From a bacterium (GTDB taxonomy: Bacteria; 4484-113; JAFGCY01): a stretch of 64,000 nt of DNA. Within the stretch, counting starts at the first letter, position 1. The number at the start of each line of letters is the position of its first letter. This document shows, piece by piece, positions 25,786 to 33,989 of this stretch. The DNA lies in assembly GCA_020849855.1 (NCBI GenBank), contig JADZFO010000038.1, positions 1 to 64,000 of the forward strand. The letters are read 5' to 3'. Made by a program: the position numbers and the translations under genes. The notes under the pieces were generated by a model that saw only the letters and a program-made list of their open reading frames with translations, was not told the origin of the DNA and did not search any database.

Positions 25786-26856
25786 ATGACTACGCGTTTT
25801 CTGGCTCTGCTGGCCCTGCTGGCCTGCCTTGTGCTGGCCTTCAGCGCCTGTGGCGAGAACCATCAGGATGACAATGTCGAGCAGAACGGCTCAACGCCGG
25901 AACCCGGCGCGGGCCTTGACCCGACCACAAACCCTGAAGAGGCTGTGGTCGACGCCCTGATCAACGTGCTGGACTATGAGATCGCCGAGGATCCCGCGGC
26001 CGACCGTGAAGGCTCAGCCAGCGGTACCGTCGGCGGCCCCGGCGGCACCGGCGGCAAGAAGATCATGGCCAAGATCATCAACCCCGGGGACGACATCCTC
26101 TCCGAGATCATCGCCGTGCCTGGCCAGCGCTTCAAGCTGACGGTCGGCGGCGGCCGCGTCAGCAAGTCGGCGACGCTGAACACAGCGCTGCAGATCGAGT
26201 TCAGCGTGGTTGAGGACCTCAACGGCGACAACGTGGGCGGCGACAACATCACCCAGACCGTTCCGCTGGCCCTGATCGCGGGCAAGGTGGCCCGGGTGGA
26301 CATGACCATCCGCCGCGCCCTGAACAGCGATGTCGGCAGCGGCAACGCACCGGAGCCGGGCAGCGGCGAGCTGGTCTATACCGAAGCCCTGCGCGAGGAC
26401 GCCCTGGGCGCCAAGGACGACTTCTTCGGCGTGAACTACGCCACCGGCCAGGTGCTCTTTGATGTCGACGGCAACGAGTTCCTGGATGTTGGCGACGACC
26501 AGGTGCTGGATGACGCCAACATGAACGGCTGGCCGGACCAGACTGAGGGCGACTACTTCGACCCGGGCGTCAACCCGCCCAGTGCGGCCGCGCCTTTCCT
26601 CAGCGGCATGATCATCTCGGTGGATCTCGCGGCCTACGCCTTTGACCTGCAGACGGACGATGGCCGCCTGATTCGCGTGACCATCGAACCCTTCGCCCTC
26701 ATCGCTCCGCTGACCGAGGGTGGAGATCTGCTGGGGCAGGTGATCCTTGATCCTTCCATGGTTGGTACACACGTCAGCGTCGACGGTGTCCAGCTTGACG
26801 AGCAGAGTTTCCTGGCCTTCCGGGTCGTGCTTGACCCGGCCAAACCAACTCGCTAA
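25786..26856 (+). CDS. Lipoprotein of unknown function, co-transcribed with MocR
   Basis: A 356-residue lipoprotein with signal and lipobox LAFSAC (Cys22). A Gly-rich linker (about 82-92) is followed by a beta-rich domain; residues 225-265 include DVDGNEFLDVGDDQVLDDAN, an EF-hand/dockerin-like acidic loop that could bind calcium. I do not recognise the family. The ATG at 25786 has GAGGTGG upstream and lies only 10 bases after the MocR stop, so the two are in one operon and share the direct-repeat operator. A terminator follows at 26888. Confidence 0.65.
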   Translation: MTTRFLALLALLACLVLAFSACGENHQDDNVEQNGSTPEPGAGLDPTTNPEEAVVDALINVLDYEIAEDPAADREGSASGTVGGPGGTGGKKIMAKIINPGDDILSEIIAVPGQRFKLTVGGGRVSKSATLNTALQIEFSVVEDLNGDNVGGDNITQTVPLALIAGKVARVDMTIRRALNSDVGSGNAPEPGSGELVYTEALREDALGAKDDFFGVNYATGQVLFDVDGNEFLDVGDDQVLDDANMNGWPDQTEGDYFDPGVNPPSAAAPFLSGMIISVDLAAYAFDLQTDDGRLIRVTIEPFALIAPLTEGGDLLGQVILDPSMVGTHVSVDGVQLDEQSFLAFRVVLDPAKPTR

Positions 26857-26887
26857 CGGGGAAGAAGCGCTATAGCTTCGGGCACAG

Positions 26888-26925
26888 GGGCGCGGCCGCC
26901 GCGATGGGACCGCGCCCTTCTGTTT
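26888..26925 (+). terminator. Terminator after the MocR operon
   Basis: GGGCGCGG (26888-26895) pairs with CCGCGCCC (26910-26917) across a 14-base loop, followed by TTCTGTTT. Confidence 0.7.
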
Positions 26926-26971
26926 GCGCATGGCAGAGGGCGCGTCCTGCTCCAGCAGGTATAAACAGCAG

Positions 26972-28465
26972 ATGTCCAGCGGGGGCGAAATCCAAAGCAG
27001 GCTGCTTGGCGCTTTGCGCCGCCCGCCGCCGCTGCTTGAAAAGCTGGCCGCCGTCCCGGGGCTCTATCTCGTCGGCGGCTGGCTGCGCGATATCGCCCTG
27101 GGACGCGGCAGCAGCGACTTCGACCTGATCGCTCTGGACGGCTTTGATCAGCTCAGCATCGCGGTGATCGCCGCGCTGGGCCAGCAGCCTTACCTGGTCA
27201 ACGAGCGCTTCGCCACCACCCGCTTTCTGCTGCCCGATGGCAGCAGCCTGGACCTGCAGCCCTGCCGCCCCGGCGGCATCGCAGCAGACCTGGCCCAGCG
27301 CGACTACAGCGTCAACACACTGTGCTATCCACTGGCGGCGCTGGGGCCGCAGGCCGCTCTTGAACATCTCAGCTCGCACCCACTGGCGCTGGCTGACCTG
27401 GAGCAGCGCGTGCTGCGCATGGTGGACCCTGTTGCCATGGCGGCCGACCCGCTGCGCGTGCTGCGCGGCTATCGCCTTTGCACGGGCCTGGGCCTGCGGC
27501 CGGATGTGGAGACCCGGCGCTGCTGGCATGAACTGCGGGGGCGGATCTTTGACTCGGCCGCCGAGCGCATCCGCGAAGAGCTGCTGCAGTGGTTCGCCGC
27601 GCCGGAGCCCGACCCGGCCTTCCCGCGCTGGCCCTCCTTCCCGCTGAGCGTCCGCTGGGCCGCTGAGGACGGCGTGCTATGGCAGCTCTTTCCGCCGCTG
27701 GAAGCCGCCATCGGCTGTGAGCAGAACGTCTATCACCACCTGGATGTCTGGAACCACACACTTGAATGCCTGGTGCAGCTCGAGGCCCTGCGGGCCCGGC
27801 TGAAGGATGACCAGCCCGCGGAGCTGAGCAGCTATGCCCCGCGGCTGCGGGCCGACTGGGATGCGCCCTTCACAGCCGCGGCGCCGGCCAGCGCGCTGAC
27901 ACGCCTTTCGCTTCTGCTGCATGACATCGCCAAGCCGCCGACCCGCGCGGTGCAGGCCGACGGCAAGGTGACCTTCTACGGGCATCAGGAAGTCGGGGCC
28001 GAGCTGGTACGTCCGCTGCTGGAGCGCCTGCGCTTCAGCCTGGACGAGCAGAACTTCGTCCGCAGCATGGTGGCCGAGCATCTGCGCCTGGGCTTTTACG
28101 CCGAGCACGACCCGATCCCGCCGCGCCTGCTGTACCGCTTCATCCGCAGCCTGGGCGCGGCGACGCCGCTGGCAGTGCTGCACAGCCTGGCCGACTGCGC
28201 TGCGACCCAGGGCGAAGGCGCGGAGGAAAGCCTGCACAAGCACCTGCGCGCTGCGCAGCAGGTCCTGCAATCCTGGTACAGCGCGGACGAGGTCGCCCGC
28301 CCGCCGCTGTTGCTGGACGGCCACGCGATCATGCAGCTCACCGGCCTGCCGCCGGGGAAGCGCGTGGGCGAGATCAAGGAAGCCCTGCTGGAGGCGACTG
28401 CCGCCGGGGACGTGGCAAACGAGGACGCTGCGCGGGAGTTTGTGCTGCGGTTGATGAAAGAGTAG
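26972..28465 (+). CDS. tRNA nucleotidyltransferase / poly(A) polymerase family protein with HD domain
   Basis: A 497-residue class II nucleotidyltransferase. The head holds GGWLRDIALG and the metal-binding DFDLI (about 35-55); the neck has RDYSVNTLCYPL and DPLRVLRGYRL, typical of CCA-adding enzymes. A C-terminal HD phosphohydrolase domain has YHHLDVWNHTLE, LLLHDIAKP and the later histidines. It probably adds or repairs tRNA 3' CCA ends, although CCA is encoded in the one tRNA gene here; poly(A) polymerase activity is the alternative. The ATG at 26972 follows TATAAA plus six bases: probable leaderless mRNA. Confidence 0.88.
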   Translation: MSSGGEIQSRLLGALRRPPPLLEKLAAVPGLYLVGGWLRDIALGRGSSDFDLIALDGFDQLSIAVIAALGQQPYLVNERFATTRFLLPDGSSLDLQPCRPGGIAADLAQRDYSVNTLCYPLAALGPQAALEHLSSHPLALADLEQRVLRMVDPVAMAADPLRVLRGYRLCTGLGLRPDVETRRCWHELRGRIFDSAAERIREELLQWFAAPEPDPAFPRWPSFPLSVRWAAEDGVLWQLFPPLEAAIGCEQNVYHHLDVWNHTLECLVQLEALRARLKDDQPAELSSYAPRLRADWDAPFTAAAPASALTRLSLLLHDIAKPPTRAVQADGKVTFYGHQEVGAELVRPLLERLRFSLDEQNFVRSMVAEHLRLGFYAEHDPIPPRLLYRFIRSLGAATPLAVLHSLADCAATQGEGAEESLHKHLRAAQQVLQSWYSADEVARPPLLLDGHAIMQLTGLPPGKRVGEIKEALLEATAAGDVANEDAAREFVLRLMKE

Positions 28466-28479
28466 CCGTGGGGCGACAG

Positions 28480-28731
28480 TTAGTAGATGTCCCGCCGGTG
28501 GTCAGCGTCGATGATCCAGACTTGCAGCATATGATCATAGATACTGTAGACAACCCTGTAATGGCCGACACGGATACGCCACTGATCTTTGCGACCACTC
28601 ATCTTCAGACATCCATGCGGCCGCGGATCAGATGCGAGGGCCGCAATTGCCTCAGCCACGCGCGGACGCACATCCTCCGGCAGCTTCTTCAGGGCCCGGA
28701 CGGCCTCCGGCTCATAGTGGATCTCGTACAT
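28480..28731 (-). CDS. RelE/ParE-family toxin
   Basis: An 83-residue protein with the RelE fold pattern: VRALKKLPEDVRPRVAEAI near the N-terminus, then WRIRVGHYRVVYSI and a closing strand VWIIDADHRRDIY. Such toxins cleave mRNA in the ribosome or inhibit gyrase. Its ATG overlaps the stop codon of the upstream gene (TAATG), so the two are translationally coupled as antitoxin then toxin. Confidence 0.9.
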   Translation of the reverse strand: MYEIHYEPEAVRALKKLPEDVRPRVAEAIAALASDPRPHGCLKMSGRKDQWRIRVGHYRVVYSIYDHMLQVWIIDADHRRDIY

Positions 28732-29117
28732 TAATTGCTGTGTACGGTCAGCAGATGTTCAAGTCCAAGCTCTTTGAGGACAAGCTCCATGGGAACGGCT
28801 GGCCCTGGAAACAGCAGCTGGTTCAGATCGATGATGGCGCCGTCATATTCATCCTGCGTTTCCGGGCTCAGGTGATCAAAATCAAAGTTCCCGTCATTTG
28901 AGCTCATCACACTGCGTTCAATCTCTCGGATGCGTGAAAGCAGTACTGCGCCGGCGCGGTACTCCTCTGGCCACTGTGACGGCTCCAGGATGCTCAGGCG
29001 TACCAGCATCCGCAGATAGTCTTCCAGAGCGACCGTCACATGCGTGACCTTGCCTTCGGAGTCCAGCTCGAAGCGTGGGGCCTCAGACAGCTCGTTGTCC
29101 TTGCTTAGAACAGACAT
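28731..29117 (-). CDS. Putative antitoxin of the RelE-family toxin
   Basis: A 128-residue acidic protein, longer than most RelB/Phd antitoxins and not clearly one of those families. The N-terminal part (about 15-45) could be the DNA-binding region, and the acidic C-terminal half (EYDGAIIDLNQLLFPG) the toxin-binding part; this is inferred from position. The ATG at 29117 follows TATAAC (29129-29124) plus six bases, with TTGCGC 17 bases further upstream: a full promoter and probable leaderless start. A longer frame to 29306 runs into REP-like sequence and is not used. Confidence 0.65.
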   Translation of the reverse strand: MSVLSKDNELSEAPRFELDSEGKVTHVTVALEDYLRMLVRLSILEPSQWPEEYRAGAVLLSRIREIERSVMSSNDGNFDFDHLSPETQDEYDGAIIDLNQLLFPGPAVPMELVLKELGLEHLLTVHSN

Positions 29118-29219
29118 GCTGAAGTTATAACCCTGTGCTGCTACCTGCGCAAGTGCAGTGCGCTGAATGGCCAACACCGACGCATTGGCGAAGCCAACTC
29201 GATCATGCGCCGGAGACTC

Positions 29220-29321
29220 GGAGCGCGGGCTGGTCGCGAAGCGGCAGCCCGCTTGCCTATGCTTTAGACACCGGGAACATTCAAGAAAGCGGGCCTTGCT
29301 GCGCAAGCAGCCCGCGCTCCG
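29220..29321. repeat. Inverted REP-like pair
   Basis: GGAGCGCGGGCT (29220-29231) and AGCCCGCGCTCC (about 29309-29320) are inverted. Each starts an imperfect stem (closing as AGCCCGCTTG on the left side). It lies in the gap between the antitoxin promoter and the end of hisS. The same GGAGCGC opening recurs at 32193, 45043 and 52411. Confidence 0.8.
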
Positions 29322-29341
29322 CGACTTCGATGCTACTCCAT

Positions 29342-30820
29342 CTAGACGGGATCGACATGCAGCAGCGCCTTGATCCCAGCGGCCAGTTCATCGCGCTTGA
29401 CCACTGTCTGCGGCCGCTTCTCCTTGCTGGTCCACTCCTCGCGGGTGGCCGCCTCGGCCGCCAGTTCCTTGCCGGCCTGCAGGTCCTTCACACTGACCTC
29501 GCCGCGCTCGAACTCATCGCTACCGGCGATGATCGCCAGCGCGCAGCCGAGCTTGTCGGCGTACTTCATCTGCTTTTGCATGTTGGCCTTGCCGCCCTGC
29601 CACATCTCGGCGCGGATGCCGGCCTCGCGCAGCTCGCGGGTCATGGCGATATAGTCGCCAAGGCGCTCGCGGTCCATCACCGTCACCAGCACCTGCGGCC
29701 CGGCGGTCTCCTCACCCAGCAGCAGGTCCAGCTTGCCCAGCTGCTTCAGCGCGGCCAGCAGACGGTCGACGCCCACGGATGCGCCGACGGCCGGGATGCC
29801 CTGGCCCTCGCCCATGAAGCGCTCGACCAGGTTGTCATAGCGCCCGCCGCCGAAGATGGAGCCATAGGACGGCAGCTCGGTAAGGACCACCTCAAAGACC
29901 GGCCCGGAGTAATAGCCCAGGCCGCGGGCCAGGTGCAGATCAAAGTTGACCCGGCCCTGGCTTCTCGGCCCCGGCACGCCATAGTCCTTCAGCCAGGCCA
30001 GCATCTGCTCAATTTCGTCCAGCGCCTCCATGGCCAGCGCGTTTTCGGCCAGCAGCGCGCGCGCGGCGGAAAGGCTCTCGGCGTTATTGCCCTCGTTGGG
30101 CAGGTCAAGGAAGGCGTCGACCCGCGCGATCTGATCCACGCTCAGGCCCAGGCCCTCCACAAAGGCCCCGCTTTCGTCCTTCAGCCCGCCGCCCAGTTCC
30201 TGGCGGATGCGCTCGCGGGGGTACTTGTCCAGCTTGTCGATGACGCGGTAGATGCTGCGGGCCTGCTGCGCATCCGCGCCGCAGTACTCACCCACGGCGT
30301 TCAGCAGCTTGCGGTTGGAGACGCGGATCACGTAGCCGCCCACGGCAAGCTCGCTGAGGATGGCGTCGATCACCGCGATGATCTCGGCGTCGGCGGTCAG
30401 TTCAGGTGTGCCCACGGAGTCGATGTCGAACTGCAGGAACTCGCGAAAGCGCCCCGGCTCGGGCTTGTCATAGCGCCAGACCGGGCCATAGGCATAGCGG
30501 CGCAGGGGCCGCGGGATCTCGCCTTGCAGGTAAGTGCAGACCACCCGCGCCAGCGGCACGGTCAGGTCAAAGCGCAGGCCGACCTCTTCCTCATCCTGGT
30601 TGCTGAAGGTGAAGATGTTGCGGATCTGCTCGCCGGATGGCTGGGGGCCAAGCAGCGCGTCGCGCAGCTCGAGCGCCGGCGTGTCAAAGGGCAGGAAGCC
30701 GAAGCGGCGGCAGACTTCCTCGACGCGGCGCAGCATGACGCGGCGGGCGAGGGTCAGCTCGGGCAGCCCGTCCTGCATGCCCTTCAGCAGGCGCGCTTTA
30801 ACGAGATCGGTGGGAGACAT
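29342..30820 (-). CDS. hisS: Histidyl-tRNA synthetase
   Basis: Class II synthetase that charges tRNA-His. The 492-residue protein has motif 1/2 features (FLPFDTPALE, YAYGPVWRYDKPEPGRFREFLQFDID), the HisA motif LARGLGYYSGPVFEV, and the HisRS motif GGGRYDNLVERFMG, followed by an anticodon-binding domain (about 390-485). It is somewhat longer than E. coli HisS through insertions around 170-230. The ATG at 30820 follows GACAAT plus six bases; a CTTGAGC-type heptamer supplies TTGAGC at -35 with a 17-base spacer. Confidence 0.95.
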   Translation of the reverse strand: MSPTDLVKARLLKGMQDGLPELTLARRVMLRRVEEVCRRFGFLPFDTPALELRDALLGPQPSGEQIRNIFTFSNQDEEEVGLRFDLTVPLARVVCTYLQGEIPRPLRRYAYGPVWRYDKPEPGRFREFLQFDIDSVGTPELTADAEIIAVIDAILSELAVGGYVIRVSNRKLLNAVGEYCGADAQQARSIYRVIDKLDKYPRERIRQELGGGLKDESGAFVEGLGLSVDQIARVDAFLDLPNEGNNAESLSAARALLAENALAMEALDEIEQMLAWLKDYGVPGPRSQGRVNFDLHLARGLGYYSGPVFEVVLTELPSYGSIFGGGRYDNLVERFMGEGQGIPAVGASVGVDRLLAALKQLGKLDLLLGEETAGPQVLVTVMDRERLGDYIAMTRELREAGIRAEMWQGGKANMQKQMKYADKLGCALAIIAGSDEFERGEVSVKDLQAGKELAAEAATREEWTSKEKRPQTVVKRDELAAGIKALLHVDPV

Positions 30821-30840
30821 GGGTCAATTGTCCCAGAGAA

Positions 30841-31395
30841 AGGCTCAAGGCTCAAGGCACAAGGCTCAAGTGCCTAAACCTGTGCCACTCGGCTTTGTGG
30901 TTGGCCCACTTGATACGTTGGCCGCTTTGAGACCAATAGCTGTGAAGATTGCCCGCAACTCCTCCGCCTCCATGAGAGCAGCTCTGACTCTGGCCAACAA
31001 TGCGTTGGACAAGAAGCCGGCCTCAAGTAAAAGCTCGAGCCAGTAAGCAGTCTCTTCACTCTCCTGCATGCAGATATGGACTTTGCTGATGAACTCACTG
31101 GTGCTGCGGGCACGTTGAGCTTCTCTATAGTTTGCTCCAATAGATGTTCCACTCCGCAGGAGCTGTTTTCCAAGAACCCAGGTTTCCTGGCGGCTCGGCA
31201 TGTCACCGCAGAGCCTAATGACAGTTAGCGCAAAACGCTTTGTTCTGCCATTGAGTTCTGGTTTGCGCATAGGGATGTAGTGTAGCGAAGCAGGTCCGAG
31301 AATCCTCAGATTGAATAGATATTCAGCTTCGATCTTCGCTGACTCCAGAACTGGACGTTTAGCCTTGAGCCTTGAGCCTTGAGCCTTGAGCCTTC
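30841..31395. repeat. Cassette bounded by inverted heptamer arrays
   Basis: Four AGGCTCA-type units (30841-30868) and five AGCCTTG-type units (31361-31395) are reverse complements of each other and enclose exactly one gene, the four-helix-bundle protein. The stop codon of that gene lies inside the left array. The cassette fills the space between the divergent hisS and exonuclease III genes. Confidence 0.85.
30866..31270 (-). CDS. Four-helix-bundle protein, S23 / rRNA intervening-sequence family
   Basis: A 134-residue helical protein with the family signature: TKRFALTVIRLCGDMP, then LLRSGTSIGANYREAQRARS, FISKVHICMQESEETAYWLELL and a final helix. The family is known from proteins encoded in intervening sequences of bacterial 23S rRNA genes and includes the Avd accessory protein of diversity-generating retroelements; its basic groove can bind nucleic acid. 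TACACT lies eight bases before the ATG at 31270. The gene is enclosed by inverted heptamer arrays, and its last codons are part of the left array. No reverse transcriptase or rRNA is nearby. Confidence 0.9.
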   Translation of the reverse strand: MRKPELNGRTKRFALTVIRLCGDMPSRQETWVLGKQLLRSGTSIGANYREAQRARSTSEFISKVHICMQESEETAYWLELLLEAGFLSNALLARVRAALMEAEELRAIFTAIGLKAANVSSGPTTKPSGTGLGT

Positions 31396-31413
31396 TGCTA
31401 GACTCGCCCCGCC

Positions 31414-32190
31414 ATGAAACTCATCTCCTGGAACGTCAACGGCGTGCGCGCCATCATGAAGCGCGGCTTCTTTGAATTCATCGCCCAGACCAGGGCGGAT
31501 GTCTACTGTTTCCAGGAGGTCAAGGCCACCGGCGAGCAGGCGCTGAAGGCCGCCGAGGAGCTTGGGGTGAAGTGGCCTAAAGCCTATGAGCAGGTCTGGT
31601 ACCCGGCGCAAAAGGCCGGCTACAGCGGTACCGCGATCCTGACCAAGCCCAAGCCGGTCTCTGTCACCAGCGGCATGGGCATGAATGAGCACGACAGCGA
31701 GGGCCGGGTGCTGACGGCTGAGTACGACGACTTCTATGTGGTGAACGTGTACACGCCGAATGCCAAGAACGACCTCAGCCGCCTGGACTACCGCCACAAG
31801 CTCTGGGACCCGCTCTTCCTGAAGTACCTCAAGAAGCTGGAGAGCCACAAGCCGGTCATCACCTGCGGCGATTTCAACACCGCGCATAAGGAGATCGACC
31901 TGGCCCGCCCGAAGGCGAACACCAAAAGCGCCGGCTTCACCCCGCAGGAGCGCGAGGGCTTCGACAACTATGTCAGCGCCGGCTTCATCGACGCCTTCCG
32001 CGAGTTTGAGAAGGGCGAGGGCCACTACACCTGGTGGAGCCTGCGCAGCGGGGCGCGCGAGCGCAACGTGGGCTGGCGCATCGACTACTTCCTGATCAGC
32101 CCGGCGCTGCGCCCGCGCCTCAAGAAGGCCTGGATCCTGAAGGACGTGATGGGCACCGACCACTGCCCGGTTGGGATTGAGCTGAAGTAG
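31414..32190 (+). CDS. xth: Exodeoxyribonuclease III / AP endonuclease
   Basis: A 258-residue Mg-dependent DNA repair nuclease of the ExoIII/APE1 family, removing abasic sites and 3' blocks. Motifs: SWNVNGVRA (N-terminus), CFQEVKA with the metal Glu, YNxYTPNA-like VNVYTPNA, GDFNTAHKEIDLA, and the C-terminal RIDYFLIS and GTDHCPVGIEL with the catalytic Asp-His. The start at 31414 lies nine bases after TAGACT, which directly abuts the right heptamer array. It is divergent from hisS, with the S23-like cassette between. Confidence 0.95.
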   Translation: MKLISWNVNGVRAIMKRGFFEFIAQTRADVYCFQEVKATGEQALKAAEELGVKWPKAYEQVWYPAQKAGYSGTAILTKPKPVSVTSGMGMNEHDSEGRVLTAEYDDFYVVNVYTPNAKNDLSRLDYRHKLWDPLFLKYLKKLESHKPVITCGDFNTAHKEIDLARPKANTKSAGFTPQEREGFDNYVSAGFIDAFREFEKGEGHYTWWSLRSGARERNVGWRIDYFLISPALRPRLKKAWILKDVMGTDHCPVGIELK

Positions 32191-32192
32191 CC

Positions 32193-32494
32193 GGAGCGCG
32201 GGACAGTGTCCCGTATCCCCTTTGGGCGGGCGTGGAACCCGCTCTGTGAACATCGCTTGAGTTCGATCTAAACCGAGCCAACAGAGAAGATTGAGTTTGA
32301 ACCAGGCTGAGCAGAAAGCACCTCCGCTTAAAGGAGCCTGACTCCAAATGTTCTCAAGCTCCGTTGCACCCGGTTTGCTCGGATAACTCTGTTTTGATCG
32401 GATCTTGTGGCCTGCTGCCGATCAGGTCTTCATTGCAGGACCGGCTGCCTGCAGAGCCCGACCGACCAAGAACGGGACAAATGTCCCGCGCTCC
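32193..32494. repeat. REP pair enclosing a second, nested inverted repeat
   Basis: Outer pair: GGAGCGCGGGACA at 32193 and its near reverse complement ending in CCGCGCTCC at 32494, each arm a hairpin with TGTCCCG. Inside, 32263-32295 (GATCTAAACCGAG, then AACAGAG) and 32370-32404 form a second imperfect inverted pair. The inner words match those flanking the GxxExxY gene at 37 kb. No gene is supportable in 32193-32509. Confidence 0.7.
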
Positions 32495-32521
32495 ATTCTG
32501 AGCGGCTTCTACAATCCCACC

Positions 32522-33553
32522 GTGCCACGCATCACCCGCATCATCCCGCGCCGCCAGGGCTCCTGGCTGGAGCTGCTCTGCGCGGGCGGCGGAGGTATCG
32601 CCCAGACTCCGGGTACAGGCCTGCGCCTGCCTTTTGACAAGCTGCCTGCCTGGGCCAGCGCCGGCAGCGAGATCAGCTTTGAGCAGTACCGTGAGCTGGA
32701 GCAGCTTAGCGATTACGAACTGCTGCTCGACCGCGCACTGCGTCTGCTGGGCCGCCGCGAGCACTTCACCGCCGAGCTGCGCGACAAGCTGGGCCAGCCG
32801 CGCCTGAGCCTGCGGCAGCGCGAGGCTCTGGCCCGCGAGGGGCTGGGGCCGGCGGATGCGGCAACGGCGGCGCCTGAGGCCGCTGGCCCCGGCAGCGCGG
32901 CACCGGCGCAGCCCATGCGGCGGGCCAGCCGCGAGCTGCTTGAGCGCGTGCTGGGCTACTGCCGCAGTGAGGGCTTTGTGGATGACCGCCGCGCGGCGGT
33001 TTACCTGATCACCCTACTGGCAATGCGCGCGGACACCGGGCGGCGCAAGGTGCGCGAGGAACTGCTGCGCCGCGGCTGCGCGGCCGCGCTGGCGGACGAG
33101 CTGCTGGAGGAGCACGCCAGCGAGTTTGATGACAAAGCGGCGATGGAGGAGCTGCTGCGCCGCCGGCGCCGCAGCCTGGAAGGCCGGGCCAGGCGCCTGC
33201 GCGAGAAGCTGCAGAAGCAGATTGATGCGCAGGAAGCAGCGGACTCCAGTCCGGCCGCCGACGAGCTTGACCATACTGAAGGCTCGGGGGATCTGGCCGA
33301 GGCAGATCGAATGGAACACCAGGGAGCCGGATCAAAGCCTGACGCTGAAGACAGTGCCGATGAGAAGCCAGTAAAACGCAAGTGGTCGGCAAGAACAATG
33401 AAGAAGCCGCGCAAGGATGAGCGCTGGCTGCGCTTTGAGCTGAAGGGCCGCCTCAGCGCGGCTGTCTTCAGCCTGCTGGCCAGCCGCGGCTTTGGCGGCG
33501 ATGACGCCCGCCGAGCAGCCCAGCGCACCGTGGACGAGCTGCTGGATCTGTAG
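32522..33553 (+). CDS. recX: RecX-family regulator of RecA, with long insertions
   Basis: RecX proteins bind RecA filaments and limit them. The recognisable core has YELLLDRALRLLGRREHFTAEL and VLGYCRSEGFVDDRRAAVYL, with VREELLRRGCAAALADELLE and a final helical repeat LRFELKGRLSAAVFSLLASRGF. At 343 residues it is well above the usual 150-270: an Ala/Pro-rich insert (about 100-125) and a highly charged segment (about 230-300) separate the repeats. The GTG start at 32522 lies six bases after TACAAT (32510-32515) with no ribosome site; an upstream ATG at 32405 is in repeat sequence and rejected. Confidence 0.8.
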   Translation: MPRITRIIPRRQGSWLELLCAGGGGIAQTPGTGLRLPFDKLPAWASAGSEISFEQYRELEQLSDYELLLDRALRLLGRREHFTAELRDKLGQPRLSLRQREALAREGLGPADAATAAPEAAGPGSAAPAQPMRRASRELLERVLGYCRSEGFVDDRRAAVYLITLLAMRADTGRRKVREELLRRGCAAALADELLEEHASEFDDKAAMEELLRRRRRSLEGRARRLREKLQKQIDAQEAADSSPAADELDHTEGSGDLAEADRMEHQGAGSKPDAEDSADEKPVKRKWSARTMKKPRKDERWLRFELKGRLSAAVFSLLASRGFGGDDARRAAQRTVDELLDL

Positions 33554-33600
33554 GGCCCGCAGAAATGCGGGCCGTGCTGTGGGCCGCATTTCTGCGGCCC
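33554..33600. repeat. Two palindromes after recX
   Basis: GGCCCGCA/TGCGGGCC (33554-33573) and GGGCCGCA/TGCGGCCC (33581-33600) follow the recX stop directly, and the second ends in CTAC. They could act as a bidirectional hairpin between convergent recX and cutA. Confidence 0.75.
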
Positions 33601-33616
33601 CTACATTCATGACTGC

Positions 33617-33937
33617 CTACTCCTTCACATGCTCCCGCACCCAGGCGCTGTAGTCAAAGCTTGCGCTCTGCACCGGCAGGGCGATCAGCTCCGGCGTGTC
33701 ATAGGGATGCAGCTCGGCCAGGCGGTCGCGCAGGGCCGGCCAGGCCCCTTCCGTGGTCTTCAGGATCAGCAGGACTTCCTCATCGTGCCGCAGCATTTCC
33801 TCCCAGACATAGATGCTGGTGACACCGGGGACGATCTGCGCGCAGGCGCACAGCCGCTCCTGCACCAGCTTGCGCGCGACTTCGGTCGCGTCATCCGCGC
33901 TGGCGAAGGTGCTGTGGACTTCGAGGAGGGTGCTCAT
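33617..33937 (-). CDS. cutA: Divalent-cation tolerance protein CutA
   Basis: A 106-residue trimeric ferredoxin-like-fold protein. Family motifs are all present: VARKLVQERLCACAQIVPGVTSIYVW, EVLLILKTTE and LHPYDTPELIALPV. CutA is linked to copper tolerance but its exact role is unsettled. The ATG at 33937 follows TACAAT plus eight bases, so the mRNA leader is at most a couple of bases; the longer frame to 34021 is rejected. It is on the same strand as lipB and 89 bases beyond its stop. Confidence 0.93.
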   Translation of the reverse strand: MSTLLEVHSTFASADDATEVARKLVQERLCACAQIVPGVTSIYVWEEMLRHDEEVLLILKTTEGAWPALRDRLAELHPYDTPELIALPVQSASFDYSAWVREHVKE

Positions 33938-33989
33938 CGTTTCGAATTGTAATCGGGGCGCATGGCTAAACGCCCGCTGCCCTCGCAGC

